Positions 8,070 through 14,524 of a stretch of DNA of 21,046 nucleotides are shown piece after piece. The notes below the pieces were generated by a model, which had not been told where the DNA came from, did not search any database, and saw only the letters and a list, made by a program, of their open reading frames with translations. The position numbers were made by a program, and so were the translations under genes. Origin of the DNA: an uncultured Lachnospiraceae bacterium (GTDB lineage Bacteria > Bacillota > Clostridia > Lachnospirales > Lachnospiraceae); the NCBI GenBank assembly GCA_946549155.1, contig CAMNQN010000029.1, positions 1 to 21,046 of the forward strand, read 5' to 3'. Position 1 is the first letter of the stretch. Each line of letters opens with the position of its first letter.

Positions 8070-9119
8070 CTATCCTCTCTTTCTGATAATCAGGGCAAAA
8101 AAGACCGGCACTCCCACCAGAGAGGTCAGGATGCCAATTGGAAATACCGCCCCCGGAAGGATCATTTTACTGGCAAAGGACGCCGCCGAAAGAATAACCG
8201 CACCGCATACGGCCGACATGGGGAGATAATACCGCTGATCCTCCCCCACCAGTATCCTGGCCACATGAGGGCCCACCACGCCCACAAAGCCTATGCTTCC
8301 CACAAAAGCCACCGCCGTGGCGGTCAAGCAGGAAATGGTGATAAACATCATCCTGCGCAGCCCTTCCACCTGGATCCCCAGACCCTTCGCCCGCTCGTCC
8401 CCCATCTTCATGGCGGTCAGCTTCCAGGAATTGCGGTATATCAGCAGAAAAGCTGTAAAAAACACCGCCGCCACAATCCCCGCCTTTGTCCAGTTCGCCT
8501 TTGACAGACTTCCAAAGGTCCAGAATACAATCCCCGCCAGGGCTTCGTCCGAAGCGATATACTGCAGAAAAGACTGCCCGGCCTGAAAAAAGAACACCAT
8601 CCCGATACCGGCCAGCACCATAATATCGGATGTGAAGCGTTTCAGCCTGCTGATGGCATAGATGCCAAAACAGGCCAGCAGTGCGAACACGAAAGCGCTT
8701 CCGGTAATCAATACATCGCTGAATGCGGCAATGGCTCCCCCCAGCCCCGTCACTATAGCCAGAGAAGCACCAAAGCCGGCCCCTGCCGAGAGCCCAAGCG
8801 TATAAGGGCTGGCCAGGGGATTATTTAGAATCGTCTGCATCACGGCTCCGGCCAGCCCCAGGGATGCTCCCACAAAAAGCCCCATGCAGGCCCCGGGGAG
8901 CCTCAGCTCCCAGACAATCAGCCTGGAAAGTTGCTCCGCCCTCCCCGGAGCAAAAATCGTTTCTATCACTTCCGCCAGCGTCAGTCCTGAGGATCCTGTG
9001 GTGATATCCAAAAGGAAGCTAAGCAGGAAAAGGGCTGCCCCCGCTGCAATCAGCAGAAGCTTCCGCGCGGTATAGGCGGAATACTGAAACCCATCTGTTT
9101 CTTTCACCTGTCCCTTCAT
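8070..9119 (-). CDS. FecCD/BtuC-family ABC importer permease
   Basis: This 349-residue polytopic membrane protein has the diagnostic FecCD stretches: RLPGACMGLFVGASLGLAG then NNPLASPYTLG in the N-terminal half, GSIGFVGVVGPHVARIL, the coupling region, and FPIGILTSLVGVPVFFALI at the end. About nine or ten hydrophobic segments are visible, as expected for a homodimeric BtuC-like channel. Its ATG follows the binding-protein stop codon by only 4 bp with no clear ribosome site, implying translational coupling to the upstream gene. Confidence 0.92.
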   Translation of the reverse strand: MKGQVKETDGFQYSAYTARKLLLIAAGAALFLLSFLLDITTGSSGLTLAEVIETIFAPGRAEQLSRLIVWELRLPGACMGLFVGASLGLAGAVMQTILNNPLASPYTLGLSAGAGFGASLAIVTGLGGAIAAFSDVLITGSAFVFALLACFGIYAISRLKRFTSDIMVLAGIGMVFFFQAGQSFLQYIASDEALAGIVFWTFGSLSKANWTKAGIVAAVFFTAFLLIYRNSWKLTAMKMGDERAKGLGIQVEGLRRMMFITISCLTATAVAFVGSIGFVGVVGPHVARILVGEDQRYYLPMSAVCGAVILSAASFASKMILPGAVFPIGILTSLVGVPVFFALIIRKRG

Positions 9120-9123
9120 AGCG

Positions 9124-10296
9124 TCAATATTTCAGATACCAGATACCGCCGTAGGTGAAGGGCAGGAATCTCTCATAAAAATCCTGCAGATCCTCCGCCG
9201 GATCCACATCCTCAAACTCTCCGGGCCACACAAACTTAGCCAGGGCCTCAATCGTCACACAGTCAAACACATCCCGGGCCATCACATGGGATAACAGATA
9301 CACCTCTCCGTTTTTCCATGCAGAAAGCTGGCTCCATCCCGCCCGGGTCTCAAAATAGCTGGCCGCCCGTTTCCGGATTTCCTCCTCCGTTCCGATATAT
9401 CCCATCCGCAGGGAATCCTCCTGGTCCGGCCAGTAGGCTCCGCAGAGGAAAATCTTATCCGGATCCAGACTCAGCAGGTACTCATTCTGAATCTCCCCCT
9501 GCTTTTCCACCACCCCTTCTCCGGTGGTCCGGCCTCCTACGCTGTAAATCAGTTTGCCCCAGCTATAGTCATTGGAAAATGCTTTGACAACTGCGGTGGG
9601 ACCTCCCATCCCCACCTCCACATGCACCATGGGGCGCTCATTGGTCTCCAGCAGCTTCTCCACCCGCTCATAAACCCCCGTTACCATCTCCGTATAATAA
9701 TCAATCAGCTCCCGGGCCCGCTCCTCCCTGCCGAACAGCTTTCCAATCAGCTCAATGGACTGCGTATGATGCTCCGGCGTCTCCTGATGATAATCGATAT
9801 AAATCACCGGGATTCCCGCCGCCTCCAGCTTAGGCTGATAGCTCTCCGCAATGCTGGGTTTCAAATCCAGCGGTACCAGCACCGCATCCGCCCCGCTGGC
9901 CACAGCCGCCTCCACATCAAAGGTATCATCTCCCATCTTTCCAAAATAAGGTAGATCCGCCAACTGCGGCACATCCTTCAGATACTGCTCATACTGATCC
10001 ATCCGGTTGTCCGGCAGCGTACCGTCCAGATTAGCCAGATGCTGATAAAAGTCCTCCCCAAACAAGCTGGCAATGGTAAAAAACGGGCCGCCTCCGCCAC
10101 TCCACTCCACGATTACCTTGTCAATGGGCCCGTCAAAGATATAGGTTTTTCCATCCAGATCCGTGATCTCAACCCTTTCCTCCTGTCCGCCATCTGCCTC
10201 CGTGGCACCGTTCGCCGTCACAGGCAGCAGCAGCATAGCTGCCGCCAGCAAAAACGACCGCCATTTTTTCATGCTTCGCTCCGTTCCTTTTTTCAT
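9124..10296 (-). CDS. FecB/BtuF-like extracytoplasmic binding protein
   Basis: This 390-residue protein starts with a signal peptide (basic MKKGTERSMKKW, then hydrophobic LLAAAMLLLPV, then ANG before A31) and continues as a periplasmic-binding-protein-2 fold of the siderophore/cobalamin type. Hallmarks are the opening ITDLDGKTYIFDGPIDKVIV, AVASGADAVLVP, AAGIPVIYID, SVGGRTTGEG and SLDPDKIFLCG. No lipobox cysteine is present, as in the other binding protein of this window. I start it at 10296, since AAAGGAG stands 6 nt upstream; a 35-residue upstream extension lacks a ribosome site and signal-peptide character. It heads the operon binding protein, permease, ATPase, methyltransferase. Confidence 0.88.
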   Translation of the reverse strand: MKKGTERSMKKWRSFLLAAAMLLLPVTANGATEADGGQEERVEITDLDGKTYIFDGPIDKVIVEWSGGGGPFFTIASLFGEDFYQHLANLDGTLPDNRMDQYEQYLKDVPQLADLPYFGKMGDDTFDVEAAVASGADAVLVPLDLKPSIAESYQPKLEAAGIPVIYIDYHQETPEHHTQSIELIGKLFGREERARELIDYYTEMVTGVYERVEKLLETNERPMVHVEVGMGGPTAVVKAFSNDYSWGKLIYSVGGRTTGEGVVEKQGEIQNEYLLSLDPDKIFLCGAYWPDQEDSLRMGYIGTEEEIRKRAASYFETRAGWSQLSAWKNGEVYLLSHVMARDVFDCVTIEALAKFVWPGEFEDVDPAEDLQDFYERFLPFTYGGIWYLKY

Positions 10297-10527
10297 TTTC
10301 TTCTCCTTTCTCTTCAACGCATACCCCTTTGCTTTTCCTCTCTTCCCTCCCACCAAAGAAACAATCCCCGGGCCGCCTCCCCTGCTTACAAGGAGAGGCA
10401 TACTCTGTTACCGTTTCAGAATATGCCCCCTGTAATGGAATTCTTTCCCTGCGCATCCCAACCCAGCGCATTATTTGATGTTGTCCGGCGCTTCCCTTTG
10501 TCTTTCGAGATGTGAAACACTTGACAT
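10297..10527 (-). promoter_or_regulatory. Long structured 5' leader of the FecBCD-type operon
   Basis: Transcription from promoter C gives an untranslated leader of about 230 nt. Two competing hairpins are visible in the RNA. One has an 11 bp stem (10397-10407 with 10417-10427, including one G-U) and a 9 nt loop AAACGGUAA. The other has an 8 bp stem (10375-10382 with 10392-10399, one G-U) and a 9 nt loop. They share the bases at 10397-10399 and are mutually exclusive. I could not match the leader to a riboswitch class that I know, and no U-tract terminator follows. Confidence 0.45.
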
Positions 10528-10533
10528 GTTTTG

Positions 10534-10578
10534 AGCATACCCAAACCGGAAAGGATTCACAAGCCTCCCCGGGGGTTA
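10534..10578 (-). promoter_or_regulatory. Promoter with shared upstream box, copy C (FecBCD-type operon)
   Basis: Minus strand: TAA, 13 bp (CCCCCGGGGAGGC), -35 TTGTGA, 17 bp spacer, -10 TATGCT. Upstream sequence CAAAAATGGAATG matches that of copy A. The -10 is weaker than in copies A and B, consistent with a need for activation. This is the cleanest copy of the box, with CCCCGGGG as a perfect core palindrome. Confidence 0.68.
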
Positions 10579-10586
10579 TTTCCACA

Positions 10587-10622
10587 TTCCATTTTTGCAT
10601 AGATGCCTGAGTAAAAATGGAA
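10587..10622. repeat. Inverted repeat between divergent promoters
   Basis: TTCCATTTTT (10587-10596) and AAAAATGGAA (10613-10622) are perfect 10 bp inverted repeats 16 bp apart, in the middle of the divergent region. Each arm points towards one of the two promoter boxes (C and D). The same AAAAAYGGAAT element lies immediately upstream of box A, so this is a candidate second protein-binding site. Confidence 0.5.
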
Positions 10623-10628
10623 TATCCG

Positions 10629-10660
10629 GTGTTTTGTTAATTAACCAGACGCAGGAAACT
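10629..10660 (+). repeat. Dispersed intergenic repeat, copy R3
   Basis: GGTGTTTTGTTAATTAACC followed by AGACGCAGGAAAC matches the minus-strand sequence at 1-50 in about 26 of 28 positions. It includes a GTTAATTAAC palindrome. It separates the AAAAATGGAA arm from promoter box D, whereas in copies A and C that arm adjoins the box, so this copy may be an insertion. With promoters C and D, the inverted repeat and the structured leader, this accounts for the content of the 471 bp divergent region. Confidence 0.55.
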
Positions 10661-10671
10661 TTTTTTAAAAA

Positions 10672-10716
10672 TATCCCCCCGGGGAGGTTGCGCCCAGGCC
10701 GGCTTTTTGTTATTTT
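10672..10716 (+). promoter_or_regulatory. Promoter with shared upstream box, copy D (methyltransferase pair)
   Basis: Plus strand: TAT, 13 bp (CCCCCCGGGGAGG), -35 TTGCGC, 17 bp spacer, -10 TATTTT, with a TGT extension directly before the -10 (extended -10). The distances equal those in the other three copies even though the C tract is one base longer and the base before TTG is lost. Transcription would begin about 45 nt before the ATG at 10768. Confidence 0.62.
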
Positions 10717-10767
10717 TTTATGGAAACTTATTTTCGATTCGATAACATACCACAGAAAGCAGGCGCT

Positions 10768-11526
10768 ATGCAGGGACAATTAAAGGAACTGGAACAATAC
10801 TGGAGTAACCGGGCGGAAGGATACTCCATGGTAAATCAGGAGGAGCTGGCGGGGGAACAGCATGAAAAATGGCTGCGCTATCTCACGGACCGTTTTCCTC
10901 ACAAATCTGCGGACCAGGTTTCCGTCCTGGATATCGGTACAGGCCCCGGATTTTTCGCCATTATTTTGACGGAGGCCGGCTATCCGGTGACAGCGGTGGA
11001 TTACACGGCGGAAATGCTGAAACAGGCCAGGCAGAATGCCGGCCCGCTGGCGGACCGGATTGTATGGAAAACCATGGACGCACAGAATCTGAATTTCGAG
11101 GATCACCAGTTCGACGTCATCGTCTCCCGGAACCTTACCTGGAATCTGGACAACCCTGCCAGAGCCTACAGCGAATGGCACCGGGTTTTAAAGCCCGGCG
11201 GAACGCTGCTGAATTTTGACGCAAACTGGTACGCTTACCTCTTCGATGAGGAAAAGCGCCGCCTGTACGAAAAGGACCGGGCCAATGTGGCCAGTCTGAA
11301 GCTGGAGGATCAATATACCTGCACAGATATCGATGCCATGGAAACACTGGCCCGCAGGATGCCGCTGTCCAACACGCCCAGGCCCCGCTGGGATAAGGAG
11401 GTGCTGACCGGACTGGGCTTCTCCTCCGTTTTGGCGGAGGAGGATATGGGGAATCAGGTTTACAGTTTTATGGAAAGGATCAATAACGCCGCCACACCGC
11501 TGTTTTGTGTGCGTGCGCGCAAATAA
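10768..11526 (+). CDS. Class I SAM-dependent methyltransferase, copy 2 of 3
   Basis: This 252-residue enzyme has motif I LDIGTGPGF at 54-62, an acidic residue in TAVDYT (D78), SRNLTW at 120-125, the block LKPGGTLLNFDAN ending at 153, and PRPRWD plus LTGLGF in the C-terminal part. These landmarks are shared with the two other methyltransferases here. I start it at the internal ATG 10768, which gives the QYWSNRAEGYS N-terminus typical of such enzymes; a more upstream ATG at 10720 lacks a ribosome site and overlaps the predicted transcription start. The site for 10768 is weak (AGCAGG). It is first in the divergent unit driven by promoter D. Confidence 0.87.
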   Translation: MQGQLKELEQYWSNRAEGYSMVNQEELAGEQHEKWLRYLTDRFPHKSADQVSVLDIGTGPGFFAIILTEAGYPVTAVDYTAEMLKQARQNAGPLADRIVWKTMDAQNLNFEDHQFDVIVSRNLTWNLDNPARAYSEWHRVLKPGGTLLNFDANWYAYLFDEEKRRLYEKDRANVASLKLEDQYTCTDIDAMETLARRMPLSNTPRPRWDKEVLTGLGFSSVLAEEDMGNQVYSFMERINNAATPLFCVRARK

Positions 11527-11531
11527 ATACG

Positions 11532-12290
11532 ATGAAATTTAAAGAAACGCTTCACCCGGAAGCCGGGGAAATGAAAAACAGAATTGTAACTTACTGGACA
11601 AAACGGAGCCATGCCTTCGGCGACCTGCGGGAGCGGGAACAGCATTCTAAGACAGGGCAGGCCTGGCTGGAAGAAATCATCCGCCATCTCCCTGCCGGGG
11701 AGCCCCTGAAGATTCTGGATGTGGGCTGCGGTACCGGCATGTTCTCCCTGATGCTCTCTGCGCTGGGGCACACTGTCACCGGCATTGATCTGACCGAGCA
11801 TATGATTCTGCACGCAAGGGAGCTGGCGAAAAAGCAGCATTCCACCGCCCGCTTTTTCTGCATGGACGCGGAGAATCCGGACTTTCCTGATGATACCTTT
11901 GACGTGGTACTGACCAGAAATCTCACCTGGACGCTTCCCCATGTGGAACAGGCTTACGCCCAGTGGCTCCGCATCCTGAAAAAGAGCGGAATCCTGCTGA
12001 ACTTTGATGCGGATTACGGGCATGACCGCTGTGACAAGGATTCCGGTGAGCTTCCCCCTGAGCATGCCCACCGCACCATAGCTTTTGAAATGCTGCGGGA
12101 ATGCGAGAACATTAAAAGACAGCTTTCCGTCAGTGAAAAGCTTAGGCCCGCCTGGGATGCAAAGCTGCTTCTTGGTCTGGGATACACCGATATTGTCACG
12201 GATACCAGCCTCTCCTCCCGGATTTACCGGCAGCGGGATGAATTTTATAACCCCACTCCCATGTTCCTGATCCGGGCTAAAAAACCCTGA
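11532..12290 (+). CDS. Class I SAM-dependent methyltransferase, copy 3 of 3
   Basis: This 252-residue enzyme has motif I LDVGCGTGM at 62-70, GIDLTEHM after strand 2, TRNLTW at 128-133, the block SGILLNFDAD ending at 161, and LRPAWD plus LLGLGY near 204-218. It is clearly paralogous to its upstream neighbour. Its ATG is 5 bp after that stop codon, with no obvious ribosome site, implying coupling. An alternative start at 11571 has a purine-rich GGAAG upstream and would give 239 residues beginning MKNRIVTYW, which aligns well with the paralogue. Substrate unknown. Confidence 0.87.
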   Translation: MKFKETLHPEAGEMKNRIVTYWTKRSHAFGDLREREQHSKTGQAWLEEIIRHLPAGEPLKILDVGCGTGMFSLMLSALGHTVTGIDLTEHMILHARELAKKQHSTARFFCMDAENPDFPDDTFDVVLTRNLTWTLPHVEQAYAQWLRILKKSGILLNFDADYGHDRCDKDSGELPPEHAHRTIAFEMLRECENIKRQLSVSEKLRPAWDAKLLLGLGYTDIVTDTSLSSRIYRQRDEFYNPTPMFLIRAKKP

Positions 12291-12305
12291 ACTTCTATTT
12301 TTTTA

Positions 12306-12334
12306 TTGACAATTCCGCCCGACGGCGTTACAAT
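12306..12334 (+). promoter_or_regulatory. Strong promoter upstream of the MATE gene
   Basis: A perfect -35 TTGACA (12306-12311), a 17 bp spacer and -10 TACAAT (12329-12334) form a near-consensus vegetative promoter 16 bp after the methyltransferase stop. It lacks the C/G box of promoters A-D, so MATE expression appears to be set separately, through the leader that follows. Confidence 0.75.
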
Positions 12335-12388
12335 CCTGCCATAAAACCCTTTGCGGCTATGGATTTTTCTGGACATTGTCTATTTTTC

Positions 12389-12428
12389 GCCATACAGTGA
12401 TCCCGTTGATTGCTGTATGGCATTTTTT
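12389..12428 (+). terminator. Intrinsic terminator in the MATE leader (possible attenuator)
   Basis: GCCATACAG (12389-12397) and CTGTATGGC (12413-12421) form a perfect 9 bp stem with a 15 nt loop, followed by A and six T residues. It lies about 50-90 nt downstream of the predicted start site and 82 bp before the MATE ATG. Upstream leader bases CTATGG near 12357 could pair with CCATA of the left arm, an alternative fold that would disrupt the terminator. It may also simply end the methyltransferase transcript. Confidence 0.72.
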
Positions 12429-12510
12429 GTGTCCCCGCGGCGCAGCTCCGCCCCCGAACCGTCCCTCGCCCGGGAAAAAACATCATTTATTTTACGAGGT
12501 GCTTTAAAAA

Positions 12511-13836
12511 ATGGAACAGAATTTTATGAAAGAGAAACCGATTCTGCAGCTGGTAATCACCATGTCATTGCCCATGATTTTATCCATGATGGTCAATTCG
12601 CTGTACAATATCATCGACAGCTTTTTTGTGGCTCGCATCAGCGAGCAGGCTATGACAGCCCTGTCCTTGGTGTATCCGGTGCAGAATATGATTAACGCAG
12701 TAACCATCGGTTTGGGCATCGGCATCAGCGCGGTGATCGCCATCTGCCTGGGCGCTGGGGAGCAGGAGAAAGCCAGCGATGCGGCCACCCTGGGCCTGCT
12801 GCTTAGCGCACTGCACGGCATTCTGCTGTCTGTGATCTGCATCGCCGTCATGCCCCGTTTTCTGGCCTCCTTCACCAAGGATCAGGAGGTGATTTCCTTG
12901 GGCCTGCGCTATTCCCGAATCGTATTCCTGTTCGCCACGGTGATCGCCCTGGGACTGGCCTTTGAGAAAATCTTCCAGGGCGTGGGAAAAATGACGGTAT
13001 CCATGATCAGTATGCTGGTGGGCTGCATCGCCAACATTATTCTGGACCCTATCCTGATTTTCGGGATAGGCCCCGCTCCCCAAATGGGCATCGAAGGGGC
13101 GGCTCTGGCCACCGGTATCGGGCAGCTGCTAACGCTGGCCTCTTATCTGGCCATCTACTTCTTCCGCCCTATTCCCGTAAAAATCCGGCTGCGAAGCTTT
13201 CGCTGGAGCTGGCGGCTGGCTGGAAGACTGTACGCCATCGGCATTCCCGCCACCCTGAATCTAGCACTGCCCTCTGTGCTGGTATCCGCACTGAATGCCA
13301 TCCTGGCCGCCTACTCCCAGTCCTACGTGCTGGTGCTGGGAATCTACTATAAGCTGCAGACCTTCCTCTATCTGACCGCCAACGGAATCATCCAGGGAAT
13401 CCGCCCTCTCATCGGCTACAATTACGGCGCCGGGGAAACAAAACGGGTTAAAAAAATTTACTCCACCACTCTGTATCTGACCGCCGCCATTATGCTGGTG
13501 GGAACCCTCCTCTGCCAGCTTCTGCCGGACCATCTGATCGGCCTGTTTACGGCTAACCAGGAAACGGTACAAATAGGAGCCTTAGCCCTTCGCATCATCA
13601 GCATCGGTTTCCTGGTCTCCTCCGTGTCGGTGGTCTCCTCCGGAGCGCTGGAGGGCCTGGGTATGGGACTCCCCTCCCTGCTTATCTCCCTGTGCCGCTA
13701 TATGGTAGTTCTCATTCCCGCTGCCTTCCTGTTAAGCCGCCTGATGGGCCCGTCGGGGGTATGGCACGCCTTCTGGATTACAGAAATGTTTTCCGCGGGA
13801 ATCTCTTATCTGATTTACCGCAGAAAAACCAGCTGA
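12511..13836 (+). CDS. MATE-family multidrug/small-molecule exporter
   Basis: This 441-residue integral membrane protein has about twelve hydrophobic segments in two pseudo-symmetric halves. Family landmarks are MSLPMILSMMVNSLYNIIDS then FFVARISEQAMTALSLVYP near the N-terminus, MGIEGAALATGIGQ, GIPATLNLALPSVLVSALN opening the second half, and IQGIRPLIGYNYGAGE. It is expected to export a substrate in exchange for Na+ or H+. GAGGTG lies about 9 nt before the ATG. It follows two methyltransferases but has its own promoter and a leader with an intrinsic terminator. It may export the methyltransferase product or may be an unrelated drug pump. Confidence 0.92.
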   Translation: MEQNFMKEKPILQLVITMSLPMILSMMVNSLYNIIDSFFVARISEQAMTALSLVYPVQNMINAVTIGLGIGISAVIAICLGAGEQEKASDAATLGLLLSALHGILLSVICIAVMPRFLASFTKDQEVISLGLRYSRIVFLFATVIALGLAFEKIFQGVGKMTVSMISMLVGCIANIILDPILIFGIGPAPQMGIEGAALATGIGQLLTLASYLAIYFFRPIPVKIRLRSFRWSWRLAGRLYAIGIPATLNLALPSVLVSALNAILAAYSQSYVLVLGIYYKLQTFLYLTANGIIQGIRPLIGYNYGAGETKRVKKIYSTTLYLTAAIMLVGTLLCQLLPDHLIGLFTANQETVQIGALALRIISIGFLVSSVSVVSSGALEGLGMGLPSLLISLCRYMVVLIPAAFLLSRLMGPSGVWHAFWITEMFSAGISYLIYRRKTS

Positions 13837-13943
13837 CCACCGGACAGCCGGCGGATCTAAAAAAAGCTGAAAATCCGGCATAGGAAAACCACCTATTGGA
13901 AGACTATACCTTATAAAAAGCTCTCAGGCAGAAAGGAGTTTCT

Positions 13944-14522
13944 ATGAATCAGGAAATCCAGGACGAGCGGTATCATGTGAATGAGGAAGCGATTTATGGC
14001 GCGTTTCTTTTGCTTCTAAAGGAAAAGCCTTTAGATAAGATCACGGTATCCGACATTATAAAAAAGGCCGGCATCGTCCGCAGTACCTTTTACAATCACT
14101 ACGAAAACGTTCCGGCCCTTGTTGCCGCGATGGAGGATAAAACCATCCGGGATATCTTCTCCCTGATGGAGGCCTTTCACCCCGAAAATGATCTGGATAT
14201 CTGCAGAACCTTCTTTCTGACCGTCTGCAATTACACCCGGACAAATCCGTTCCTGGGCAATCTGCTGCGATGTCCCCGGGGGGATACCTTTTTCGAGAAG
14301 GTTCTGACCATGTTTCACCGCTATGTGACGGAGGTAACCAGTGTCACCGGGCCCGCCCAGCACGGAAAAAGGGAATTTTCCTATCGGATCGCCGCTGCCA
14401 TCGGAAGCACGCTTGGCGTGCTGCACAAATGGAGCGTGGAAGATTTCCAAACGCCCTCTGAAACTGTGGCGAATATCCTGACCCAGGCCTTTGTGGGCGG
14501 GATACTGCCCTTTCTGTCTTAA
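13944..14522 (+). CDS. TetR/AcrR-family transcriptional regulator
   Basis: This 192-residue protein has a classic TetR N-terminal DNA-binding domain at about 15-62: AIYGAFLLLLKEKPLDKITV, then SDIIKKAGIVRSTFYNHYEN. A helical ligand-binding and dimerisation domain follows. AAAGGAG lies 5 nt before the ATG. It is convergent with the acyl-AMP ligase gene, the two stop codons being 2 bp apart, and it follows the MATE gene by about 107 bp. Either MATE or the acyl cassette could be its target; I found no shared operator that decides between them. Confidence 0.9.
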   Translation: MNQEIQDERYHVNEEAIYGAFLLLLKEKPLDKITVSDIIKKAGIVRSTFYNHYENVPALVAAMEDKTIRDIFSLMEAFHPENDLDICRTFFLTVCNYTRTNPFLGNLLRCPRGDTFFEKVLTMFHRYVTEVTSVTGPAQHGKREFSYRIAAAIGSTLGVLHKWSVEDFQTPSETVANILTQAFVGGILPFLS

Positions 14523-14524
14523 TC

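Noticed and set aside
10169..10600. 143-codon minus-strand frame spanning the FecB-type leader
   Set aside because: It runs through promoter C and the structured leader and overlaps the signal-peptide coding region in another frame. I saw no ribosome site.
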